Assembly (NCBI GenBank): GCA_001563885.1 | Contig: LKMM01000190.1 | Span: 1-5,289, forward strand | Length of the DNA stretch: 5,289 nucleotides | From: Natrialbaceae archaeon B1-Br10_E2g27 | GTDB taxonomy: Archaea > Halobacteriota > Halobacteria > Halobacteriales > Natrialbaceae | Direction of reading: 5' to 3' | Shown here: positions 1 through 5,289 of the stretch, one piece after another | How the letters are laid out: each line of letters begins with the position of its first letter | Numbering within the stretch: position 1 is the stretch's first letter | Program-made: the position numbers and the translations under genes | Notes under the pieces: generated by a model | Told to the model about the DNA's origin: nothing | The model's database searches: none | Seen by the model: only the letters and a program-made list of their open reading frames with translations

Positions 1-19
1 GTATGCCACCGCGAAGACG
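1..19 (+). other. Possible 3' end of a CRISPR spacer or pseudo-spacer (partial)
   Basis: These bases lie directly before the degenerate repeat at 20-49 and are cut by the window edge. If the repeat ends an array, or is the second pseudo-repeat of a CRISPR-like RNA, they are the last 19 nt of a spacer; haloarchaeal spacers are usually in the mid-30s of nucleotides. The 5' seed part, which would reveal a target, lies outside the window. I saw no match to these bases elsewhere in the window by eye. The call rests only on position. Confidence 0.35.
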
Positions 20-49
20 GTTTCAGACGAACGCTTGTGCGATTCTCTC
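20..49 (+). CRISPR. Degenerate haloarchaeal CRISPR repeat (terminal or pseudo-repeat)
   Basis: This 30-nt element matches the common haloarchaeal (Haloferax-type) I-B repeat, as I recall it, at about 24 of 30 positions. The first 13 bases, GTTTCAGACGAAC, are identical. Two changes, C to G at repeat position 14 and G to C at position 21, are reciprocal, so the hairpin is kept: CGC (32-34), loop TTGT (35-38), GCG (39-41). The last bases, normally the ATTGAAGC handle, read ATTCTCTC. The Cas6 cut expected 8 nt from the repeat end falls between 41 and 42. Intact 5' part and lost 3' handle are what one expects of the leader-distal last repeat of an array on the + strand, where nothing downstream needs a handle. 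The second pseudo-repeat of a CreA- or CreR-like RNA has the same polarity. No second repeat is visible in the window. Confidence 0.85.
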
Positions 50-69
50 TACTTTCACTTCGCTTTGCA

Positions 70-76
70 TTCTTTT
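70..76 (+). terminator. Possible T-rich terminator of the upstream array or small RNA
   Basis: From the end of the degenerate repeat to the TATA box (about 42-76) the + strand is strongly pyrimidine-rich and ends in TTCTTTT. Archaeal termination often needs only a U-rich run, so a transcript coming through the repeat could end here. The same T run forms the left part of the TATA box. There is no strong hairpin just before it other than the repeat stem about 30 nt upstream. Tentative. Confidence 0.25.
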
Positions 77-82
77 ATATAC
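73..82 (+). promoter_or_regulatory. TATA box of the cas operon promoter
   Basis: TTTTATATAC is the best TATA-like element in the only non-coding stretch before cas6. It is centred near 78, which by the usual archaeal spacing of about 26-27 nt puts the transcription start near 104-106 and leaves a 5' leader of about 35 nt before cas6. The bases before it are pyrimidine-rich and do not form a clear purine-rich BRE. The core is nearly symmetric, so weak reverse-strand use cannot be excluded. Confidence 0.6.
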
Positions 83-103
83 TGTCTGTAAGTATTAACT
101 ATT

Positions 104-114
104 GGATGACATCC
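104..114. repeat. Perfect small inverted repeat at the predicted transcription start
   Basis: GGATG-A-CATCC is a perfect dyad of two 5-bp arms around one base. It begins where transcription should start if the TATA box at 73-82 is used, a common place for an archaeal repressor operator. As RNA it could form only a 4-bp stem with a 3-nt loop, so a DNA-binding role is more likely than a structural one. A dyad this short can occur by chance. Confidence 0.3.
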
Positions 115-150
115 CCCTATCTCAGAGGTGAGTCAAGCAAGTGCGCGTAA
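106..150 (+). CDS. Possible leaderless upstream mini-ORF, 14 codons
   Basis: An ATG at 106 opens a 14-codon frame (MTSPYLRGESSKCA) that ends with TAA at 148-150. The ATG falls at the predicted transcription start, so it could be read from a leaderless mRNA, a common mode in haloarchaea. The stop overlaps an in-frame cas6 ATG as TAATG (148-152) and lies just past the preferred GTG start of cas6 at 141. The frame contains one AGA, a rare arginine codon in most haloarchaea. Translation of this frame would affect cas6 start use. It is short enough to be chance, and the peptide resembles nothing I know. Confidence 0.2.
   Translation: MTSPYLRGESSKCA
125..131 (+). promoter_or_regulatory. Ribosome binding site of cas6
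   Basis: GAGGTGA matches the anti-Shine-Dalgarno end of archaeal 16S rRNA very well. It is 9 nt before GTG 141 and 18 nt before the in-frame ATG at 150, so it favours the GTG as the cas6 start. Confidence 0.65.
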
Positions 151-956
151 TGGCTCATCTATCCGCGCGTGCGGACACAATATACCAAAATGACTACCAC
201 GACAAGCTCCGCGGTCGACTCTGGGGTGCTCTTAATAACACTAAGTACGATCAGCGGCACGACTCCGGTGAGCCACCGGGATTCTCGTTTTCCAACCCGT
301 TTCCGCCTCACGATATGCAGGCGGGCGACGACCGAAAATTGCTGGTGGCCTCGCCAGACGAGGAGCTGCTCGCCAACGTGGCCGCTGATCTGCTCGAAGA
401 GCCGGAGCTCAATATCGGTGAAATGCCGTTTACGGTCGACGACGTAACCGCACTCGAACCCGATGTTGGCGAGCCCGGCACCCGCGGAACCATCGAGACC
501 GGCACCGGACTCCTCGTGCGCATTCCACCGTGGCGGTGCGAAGAGTACGGTATCGACTATCCCGGCGGCGACACCGCGGTCTTCTGGCGACCGGAACATA
601 CCACAAAACCGCTTCGCGCTCAGTTGGAAGCAAACCTCGACCAGAAACACGAGCTGTATGCCCACGATCACCTACCCGGGCCAAGCGATGTCGACGGCGA
701 GCTGTTCGACGGCTACGAACTCATCAAAACCTTCGCCGTCCCGGTGACCGTGACCGAAGGCCAGGAAATGACCTACGTGCTGAGTAAGTGGAAATTCTCG
801 TATACGGTTCGGGACGACAACCACCGTCGACACCTCAACCTCGCACTCGACTGTGGGCTCGGCGAGCGGAACTCGCTGGGACTCGGGTTTATAAACATCA
901 CCGACAAGACGCGCCCTGGTGAGAGCGAACTGGAGGGAACCAATGCTTTCGCCTGA
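141..956 (+). CDS. cas6: CRISPR-associated endoribonuclease Cas6 (type I-B)
   Basis: Cas6 cuts precursor crRNA within each repeat, leaving an 8-nt 5' handle, and in haloarchaea it works with Cas5 and Cas7 in Cascade. The 271-aa product has the length and layout of haloarchaeal Cas6. The first beta strand runs into YHDKLRGRLW (about 19-28). A histidine at 40 in YDQRHD sits where the Haloferax catalytic histidine (about position 41) is expected, followed by the conserved FSNPFPP segment. Near the C-terminus the glycine-rich RNA-binding loop GLGERNSLGLGF spans 239-250; Gly247 and Gly249 match glycines needed in Haloferax Cas6. I chose GTG 141 because of the ribosome binding site at 125-131 and because starting at ATG 150 would shorten the first strand by three residues. 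The gene overlaps cas8b by 14 nt. It is intact, and its likely substrate is the repeat family seen at 20-49. Confidence 0.93.
   Translation: MRVMAHLSARADTIYQNDYHDKLRGRLWGALNNTKYDQRHDSGEPPGFSFSNPFPPHDMQAGDDRKLLVASPDEELLANVAADLLEEPELNIGEMPFTVDDVTALEPDVGEPGTRGTIETGTGLLVRIPPWRCEEYGIDYPGGDTAVFWRPEHTTKPLRAQLEANLDQKHELYAHDHLPGPSDVDGELFDGYELIKTFAVPVTVTEGQEMTYVLSKWKFSYTVRDDNHRRHLNLALDCGLGERNSLGLGFINITDKTRPGESELEGTNAFA
932..937 (+). promoter_or_regulatory. Ribosome binding site of cas8b, inside the cas6 end
   Basis: GGAGGG lies 5 nt before ATG 943. It fixes the cas8b start at this ATG instead of the in-frame GTG at 919, which has no such site. The site is within the last codons of cas6, so translation of the two genes is probably coupled. 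Confidence 0.65.
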
Positions 957-3102
957 GAAGTTTCAGGAGCAGTATCCAGCCGACAAACTGGAAGCCGAAC
1001 TCCCGGATTCTCCAATCGGGTCGCTTCGGGGCCTCCAGTATCTATATGGCAAGCTCTACACGCTTGCCACGACTGGCGGCGGCAAGTACGCCCCGTATCT
1101 CACGCCCGACGCGGCTGGTGATCTGGTCGATACCGATGATAGCCTAATCGTCGTCCGCGTTGACGCCTCGGGCGACGAACCACGGTTGGCAGACGATGAT
1201 CTCGGTCCCGTCCAGGTGACGAGGTACACCACCGACCTCATTCAGCAGGTCGGCCACTGCAAGTATCCGGCAGCTGCCGGAATTGATCATAGCGCAACCC
1301 ATCAATCTGGTCAGGATAGTGAACCAGAAAAGCTGGCACGCTACGCAAAAGAACGGCTGACCAAGTGGGCTGTCGACGACGTGGTGACGCAAACAGCCGA
1401 CAAACATCCCGCCGGTTGGATTATCGACCGGCTGGCCGAGCTCGGTGAGGACGAGGCTGCGCTCGACACAATCGAGGAGGCAATCACTCGCAAGCTCGGC
1501 GGCGAATCGGCGACCTCACTGCTAACTGTACGGGTGAAAACAGAGACGGATGGCGACTACCAGTGGCCCGGTGATCTCGACGTGTTCAACGAGGCGATGC
1601 GCCAGCGCAAGCTCTCGAAGCTCGTCACCAAAAACAAGGCCAAGGACTCATCCGGCGACGCGACCGATCTCGTTACGGGCCTCCCCGCACGGACGGTCGG
1701 CACGTCCGAAGACCCACAGAACTACTTTCTCGGCAAACAGCTCGAAAAATTCCCCGGACTCGACATCGAAAACGCCTGGCGGTCACATCCGATTTCGGAG
1801 GACGCCGCAATCACCGTCATGAACGCCGAGACGTTTGTCGAGGCCTGCACCTACCGGACCTTTGGGGCGAAAGTGTACTACCTACCGTACATTTTCGGTC
1901 GTCTCACACCACAAAAGGCATACAAACTGTATGGTCTGCTGCACAGAATTGTCGAGGATGACGGTGACACAACGCCTATCGAACAGGCACATATTAATCA
2001 GCGCGAGCAGGAGCCTGCTGATCGGCTATACCGGTTCTATGTCTCGGCAATCATGCCGCACCAGATGTCTCGGTACGACGTCTTCGGCGAAACGCTGAAC
2101 GGTCGACTCCACTATCCGACAGAACTCGCGTTCACGCACAACCGATTCGTCGAGAAGGTCTCGGTGTTCAACACACGGACAGAATGGACTGCTCCACTCC
2201 CAACAAACGAGAAGTGGGGGCTTCTTTCGGGGAGCGACGACCAGCTCGGGGCGGTCGCAAACGGCTGGTACTTTTATCAGACGTTCGCCGAGCGCGATGA
2301 CGACGCTGCGGACGCCGACGATCCACGAATCGAGGCACTCGTTAGCGTGCTAAGTGGCAGTCCAATCAGCGTCGACGTTCTGCTCGAAGAGTATGTCGAC
2401 CGGATCATAGACGACCAGACCGATGAGGGCGACCACGAGGGCTTTCCGTCGTTTTTAGTCGCCAGTCAGTTCGCACAACTTTGCGCGCTGGCTGACACCG
2501 ACGATCTCAAGCTGTTGAAAACAACCGACCCGAGTAAGGAACCGATCACTCACGAACCGACGTACGAAACACACACAATGGAGAATCATTTTGCCACAGA
2601 TGGGGGCCACCCCGCCGCACCGAAACTCGAATCGTTTATCAACGACACACCCGCGCTGTCGCCCGAGCGCGACGACAGTCCCGAATCAGTTACCAGCCAA
2701 CGCCGGGGGGCATTCCTTTTAGGCGCACTCGTCGGCGATATCGGGAGCTACCAAGAGTACAGCGAGAATCGCTCGACGACCCTCGTCGACCAGTACCCGG
2801 TCAAATCGATCTCCCGGTCACGAATCAAAAAGGTCACCCAAGAGACGGTCGCCAAGACGCTGACCTACACGCGGAAAGAAAAGAAACAGAAAGGGATCTA
2901 TCCCGGAACGAAAGCCGAACATATCGTCGAACGGCTCCGTGAGACGATCCTCAATCCAGACCCTGACGAGTGGGAAATCGAGACCGACGATCTCCGCTTC
3001 TACTACGCCCTTGGCGTGACCTACGGTATGAACGACCATCCAGATTGGAGCCAGACGAATAGCGACGCAGACAATCCAGCCGAAACCGAGGAGGAACTCT
3101 AA
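943..3102 (+). CDS. cas8b: Cascade large subunit Cas8b (Csh1 family)
   Basis: Cas8b is the large subunit of I-B Cascade. It reads the PAM, helps open the target DNA and recruits Cas3. The product from ATG 943 is 719 aa, the usual size for haloarchaeal Csh1-type Cas8b. Recognisable blocks are the N-terminal GSLRGLQYLYGKLYTLATTG (26-45), the segment from Cys106 (CKYPAAAGIDHS), the central TYRTFGAKVYYLPYIFGRL (about 303-321), and a helical C-terminal part from GAFLLGALVGDIGSYQ (from 589) to DLRFYYALGVTYGMND (ending about 698), followed by an acidic tail. Only three cysteines are present (106, 302, 514), so there is no zinc-finger cluster. No separate small-subunit gene is present in this window, and in the I-B family the C-terminal helical part can supply that function. 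The stop is 1 nt from the cas7 start. Assignment rests on these motifs, size and position between cas6 and cas7. Confidence 0.93.
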   Translation: MLSPEKFQEQYPADKLEAELPDSPIGSLRGLQYLYGKLYTLATTGGGKYAPYLTPDAAGDLVDTDDSLIVVRVDASGDEPRLADDDLGPVQVTRYTTDLIQQVGHCKYPAAAGIDHSATHQSGQDSEPEKLARYAKERLTKWAVDDVVTQTADKHPAGWIIDRLAELGEDEAALDTIEEAITRKLGGESATSLLTVRVKTETDGDYQWPGDLDVFNEAMRQRKLSKLVTKNKAKDSSGDATDLVTGLPARTVGTSEDPQNYFLGKQLEKFPGLDIENAWRSHPISEDAAITVMNAETFVEACTYRTFGAKVYYLPYIFGRLTPQKAYKLYGLLHRIVEDDGDTTPIEQAHINQREQEPADRLYRFYVSAIMPHQMSRYDVFGETLNGRLHYPTELAFTHNRFVEKVSVFNTRTEWTAPLPTNEKWGLLSGSDDQLGAVANGWYFYQTFAERDDDAADADDPRIEALVSVLSGSPISVDVLLEEYVDRIIDDQTDEGDHEGFPSFLVASQFAQLCALADTDDLKLLKTTDPSKEPITHEPTYETHTMENHFATDGGHPAAPKLESFINDTPALSPERDDSPESVTSQRRGAFLLGALVGDIGSYQEYSENRSTTLVDQYPVKSISRSRIKKVTQETVAKTLTYTRKEKKQKGIYPGTKAEHIVERLRETILNPDPDEWEIETDDLRFYYALGVTYGMNDHPDWSQTNSDADNPAETEEEL
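1266..1281. repeat. 16-bp perfect palindrome inside cas8b
   Basis: The bases TCCGGCAGCTGCCGGA read the same on both strands. They encode part of the conserved KYPAAAG segment of Cas8b. As RNA this would make a hairpin with almost no loop. It may reflect only GC-rich codons for Pro-Ala-Ala-Ala-Gly. Confidence 0.4.
3091..3095 (+). promoter_or_regulatory. Ribosome binding site of cas7, inside the cas8b end
   Basis: GAGGA lies 8 nt before ATG 3104 and also encodes two of the last glutamates of Cas8b. Together with the 1-nt gap between the genes it supports the chosen cas7 start and coupled translation. Confidence 0.5.
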
Positions 3103-3103
3103 T

Positions 3104-4186
3104 ATGTCCGACACCATTGACACCGTGACGAACCGATCAGAAATCGTCTTTCTGTACGACGCCGTCGACGCAAACCCCAACGGCAATCCACTCAGCGGCT
3201 CGAACCGACCACGAATCGATCCCCAAACCCAGCAGGCAATCGTCACCGACGTTCGACTGAAACGATATCTCCGTGACCAACTCGACGACGACGGTCACGG
3301 CGTTTATATACGGAATGTCAACGAAGAGGGTAATCAGTTTACGCGTGGTGAGTTACTCAAAAACCGACTCAAAGCAGTCGACTACGACGACTACGATCTC
3401 AAGGACGACGAAGAAGCCGATCAGTTCCGTGAGGACGTGTTCGGCGAGTTCCTTGACAACAGCGTCGACGTGCGTTACTTTGGTGCAACGATGGCAGTCG
3501 ATACGGCAGAGACGTATGCCAAACATCTCCCCGATCACTTTACCGGACCTGTTCAGTTCTCACCCGGTAAATCAATCCACGCAGTCAACGAAAACGAGGA
3601 GTACGACAGCCTGACGAGCGTTATTGCGACCCAAGAAAACAAACAGCAAGGTGGCTTCGACCTCGACGACCATCGGATTCAGTACGGTCTGATTCGGTTT
3701 CACGGACTCGTCGACGAACACGGAGCTGAGGACACCAAACTCACCACGGGCGATGTCGAACGGCTCGATACGCTCTGCTGGCGGTCGATCAAAAACCAGA
3801 CGATCAGCCGGAGCAAAGTCGGCCAAGAGCCACGACTCTACTGTCGTGTCGAGTACGCAGACGAGAGTTTCCATCTCGGCGGTCTCGACAAGGATCTCGA
3901 ACTCGATTCCGACAACTCGAAAGCCCACGAAGAACTGCGGACGGTTCGGGATCTGACACTCGATGTGGAAAGCTTTATCGACCGCCTCGCAAACGCGAGC
4001 GACCAGATCAAGCGCGTTCGAGTCGTTGTCAGTGATGTCTTGGAGATTTCTGCTGGCGGCGAACCCGGTGGGCCGGATCTCCTCTACGATGGGCTTCGGG
4101 AGGCTCTTGGCTCGGACGCCGTCGAGATCGTCGATGTCTACAACGAACACACCGAAACGCTGCCAACCGACGGCAACACTGTCTAA
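3104..4186 (+). CDS. cas7: Cascade backbone subunit Cas7 (Csh2 family)
   Basis: Cas7 is a RAMP-fold RNA-binding protein. Several copies line the crRNA spacer and form the backbone of Cascade. The 360-aa product has the Csh2 signature near its start: FLYDAVDANPNGNPLSG (16-32), then PRID (36-39) and TDVRLKRYLRD (48-58). Further conserved blocks are VRYFGATM (123-130) and GPVQFSPGKSIH (148-159). The N-terminal 11 residues before SEIVFLYD form a short non-conserved lead, which is normal. ATG 3104 is supported by the ribosome binding site at 3091-3095. The stop is 2 nt before cas5. In Haloferax, Cas7 with Cas5 and Cas6 is also needed for stable crRNA, so these adjacent genes form one processing and targeting complex. 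The gene is intact. Confidence 0.95.
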   Translation: MSDTIDTVTNRSEIVFLYDAVDANPNGNPLSGSNRPRIDPQTQQAIVTDVRLKRYLRDQLDDDGHGVYIRNVNEEGNQFTRGELLKNRLKAVDYDDYDLKDDEEADQFREDVFGEFLDNSVDVRYFGATMAVDTAETYAKHLPDHFTGPVQFSPGKSIHAVNENEEYDSLTSVIATQENKQQGGFDLDDHRIQYGLIRFHGLVDEHGAEDTKLTTGDVERLDTLCWRSIKNQTISRSKVGQEPRLYCRVEYADESFHLGGLDKDLELDSDNSKAHEELRTVRDLTLDVESFIDRLANASDQIKRVRVVVSDVLEISAGGEPGGPDLLYDGLREALGSDAVEIVDVYNEHTETLPTDGNTV

Positions 4187-4188
4187 CG

Positions 4189-4986
4189 ATGGGACAGCAA
4201 TCGTTGGGCGAGTGGTCAACCGAGGATGAGAGCACTCGTCCGCAGCGGTGTCTCTCGTTTACCATCCGTGGCCCGTGGGGACACTTCCGGCGGATCGAGG
4301 GCAATATCGTCAAACAGACCTACCGGATCATCCCACGGACGACCGTTGCTGGCCTGCTGGCTGCGGTCGTCGGTACTGAGCGAGACGGCTACTACGATCT
4401 GTTCGCCCCGGATGAGTCGGCAGTCGCCATCCAACCCGTTCGTGAGATTCGGACGATCAACATGCCGATGAACACGCTGTCGACAGCGAGAGAAAATCTC
4501 CAGTCACTCAACGGACAGGGAAAAATCAGCATCAAACTCCCCGATCCGACGACCCTCAGACAGCAGCACAACTACGAGGTGCTGGTTGAGCCAGCCTACC
4601 GAATCGACATTTCCATGTCGGACGACGAGTGGTACACTGCACTTCGAGCAATGCTCGAAGCCGGCAAATCACACTACGTCCCGAGTCTCGGCCTGTCCGA
4701 ACATCTCGCCGAAATCGAGTATCACGGCGAGTTCGATGTCGAAGCCGGACCACAAGGTGAGTCGGTCGCCGTTGATTCGGCGGTGCCGAACGCAGTCGAC
4801 GATGTCGTTCTCGATGCGGGCACACGCTGTCAGATCGAAGAGTCGCCGGCGTTTATGCAGGCGGACTCCGGTGGTCGGACGACAACCGGATTTACGACGT
4901 ACAGCTACAATCCGGACGCCAAGCCGCTGACAGTCGCCGGTGTCGAGACCGCTCGCGTCGATGATCGAACAGTGGTGTTCGTCTGA
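4189..4986 (+). CDS. cas5: Cascade subunit Cas5 (Cas5h, type I-B)
   Basis: Cas5 is a RAMP-fold subunit that holds the 5' handle of the crRNA and joins Cas8b to the Cas7 backbone. The 265-aa product carries the N-terminal Cas5 motif FTIRGPWGHFRRIEG (24-38) and then PRTTVAGLLAAVVG (49-62), both typical of the haloarchaeal I-B family. A short hydrophilic extension of about 20 residues precedes the first strand. Later segments such as KSHYVPSLGLSEHLAEI fit the family pattern of a conserved SLG motif. No clear ribosome binding site precedes ATG 4189, which is 2 nt after the cas7 stop, so its translation probably depends on ribosomes finishing cas7. Its stop overlaps the cas3 start by one base. Confidence 0.93.
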   Translation: MGQQSLGEWSTEDESTRPQRCLSFTIRGPWGHFRRIEGNIVKQTYRIIPRTTVAGLLAAVVGTERDGYYDLFAPDESAVAIQPVREIRTINMPMNTLSTARENLQSLNGQGKISIKLPDPTTLRQQHNYEVLVEPAYRIDISMSDDEWYTALRAMLEAGKSHYVPSLGLSEHLAEIEYHGEFDVEAGPQGESVAVDSAVPNAVDDVVLDAGTRCQIEESPAFMQADSGGRTTTGFTTYSYNPDAKPLTVAGVETARVDDRTVVFV

Positions 4987-5289
4987 TGACCACCCGGTAC
5001 TCTCATCCACCGGAAAACGGCGACGACGGTGTCAAACTGGTCGACCACCTCGAAGATGTCGCCCGCCGTGTTCGGGAGATCGTTGCCGTCGACTCCGAGA
5101 CACCCCAGGGAGAGTCGCTTCGGGATGTCGTTGAGACGCTTGCCTACGTGCATGATTTCGGTAAGGCGACGACGTTCTTCCAAGAGTATTTGCTCAATTC
5201 GACAGATCCGGAGTACAAAGAGTACCGATACCATGCACCAGTTGGCTCGTTTGCGGCCTACTACGCGCTCGATGCCCAGGGGTTCGATA
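4986..5289 (+). CDS. cas3: Cas3 nuclease-helicase, N-terminal HD domain (cut by window end)
   Basis: Cas3 is recruited to DNA bound by Cascade, and there its HD nuclease nicks and its helicase unwinds and degrades the strand. The frame opens with ATG in TGATG, sharing one base with the cas5 stop; a weak GGTG at 4974-4977 precedes it. It stays open to the window end, giving 101 codons. It has the spaced histidines of Cas3 HD domains: His21 in LVDHLEDVARRV, the His56-Asp57 pair in AYVHDFGKATTFFQ, and His83 in YRYHAPVGSFAAYYAL. These residues would bind the catalytic metals. The helicase part is outside the window. Position after cas5 matches known haloarchaeal I-B operons. The motif spacing and context make Cas3 the clear choice, and a stand-alone HD protein (Cas3'') is the only real alternative. 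Confidence 0.9.
   Translation, partial: MTTRYSHPPENGDDGVKLVDHLEDVARRVREIVAVDSETPQGESLRDVVETLAYVHDFGKATTFFQEYLLNSTDPEYKEYRYHAPVGSFAAYYALDAQGFD

Noticed and set aside
50..140. A second repeat copy or a CreT-like mini-gene in the cas6 leader
   Set aside because: I found no further repeat-like stretch, and no short frame with a strong ribosome binding site followed by tandem rare arginine codons.
150..152. ATG 150 as the cas6 start
   Set aside because: It is 18 nt from the ribosome binding site and would shorten the first beta strand; it remains possible only if the upstream mini-ORF is translated.
159..671. Reverse-strand open frame of 170 codons opposite cas6
   Set aside because: It mirrors conserved cas6 codons, and its product is not acidic as haloarchaeal proteins are.
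919..942. Eight-codon upstream extension of cas8b from GTG 919
   Set aside because: The ribosome binding site GGAGGG is placed for ATG 943 and would lie inside the longer version.
943..956. CreTA toxin-antitoxin RNA pair between cas6 and cas8b, as in Haloarcula hispanica
   Set aside because: Here the two genes overlap by 14 nt, so there is no intergenic space for it at this place.
1258..2484. Zinc-binding site in Cas8b
   Set aside because: The only cysteines (106, 302, 514) are single and far apart, with no CxxC pair.
2818..3246. Reverse-strand open frame of 142 codons across the cas8b-cas7 junction
   Set aside because: Both sense genes are clearly real there, no promoter or ribosome binding site was seen, and the product is unlike known proteins.
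3572..4219. Long reverse-strand open frame of 215 codons
   Set aside because: It lies fully opposite cas7 and its product shows no domain; long antisense frames are common opposite GC-biased, Asp-rich haloarchaeal genes.

Overview
The window looks haloarchaeal (class Halobacteria). The predicted proteins are very rich in Asp and Glu, the codons favour G or C at the third position, there are archaeal GGAGGTGA-type ribosome binding sites and a TATA-box promoter, and the Cas proteins match the haloarchaeal I-B families. It holds the first part of a type I-B CRISPR-Cas operon, read entirely on the + strand: cas6 - cas8b - cas7 - cas5 - cas3 (start only). In known haloarchaeal loci cas4, cas1 and cas2 usually follow cas3, which here would lie beyond the right edge. 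Family assignments come from recognised motifs and gene order, not from a database search.

Bases 1-140 are the non-coding leader region and the least ordinary part of the window. Bases 20-49 are a degenerate copy of the 30-nt haloarchaeal CRISPR repeat. Its 5' part is intact, its hairpin is kept by a paired base swap, and its 3' handle is lost. It is either the leader-distal end of an array that lies to the left, or the second pseudo-repeat of a CRISPR-like regulatory RNA of the CreA/CreR kind; the left edge of the window prevents a decision. A pyrimidine-rich stretch then leads into a TATA box (about 73-82), a small perfect dyad at the predicted transcription start (104-114), a possible leaderless 14-codon upstream reading frame (106-150) and the cas6 ribosome binding site (125-131).

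Bases 141-4986 hold four complete, tightly packed genes with junctions of -14, +1, +2 and -1 nt, so one transcript and translational coupling are likely. Cas6 would cut precursor crRNA and keep the 5' handle. Cas8b (large subunit), Cas7 (backbone) and Cas5 (handle-end cap) with Cas6 would form Cascade. Bases 4986-5289 encode the start of the HD nuclease domain of Cas3, the effector nuclease-helicase recruited by Cascade; it runs off the window. All four complete genes look intact, with their signature motifs present.

The protein-coding content is a known system. The points worth following up are the degenerate repeat and its possible regulatory role, the possible upstream reading frame, and whether Cas8b also supplies a separate small subunit.
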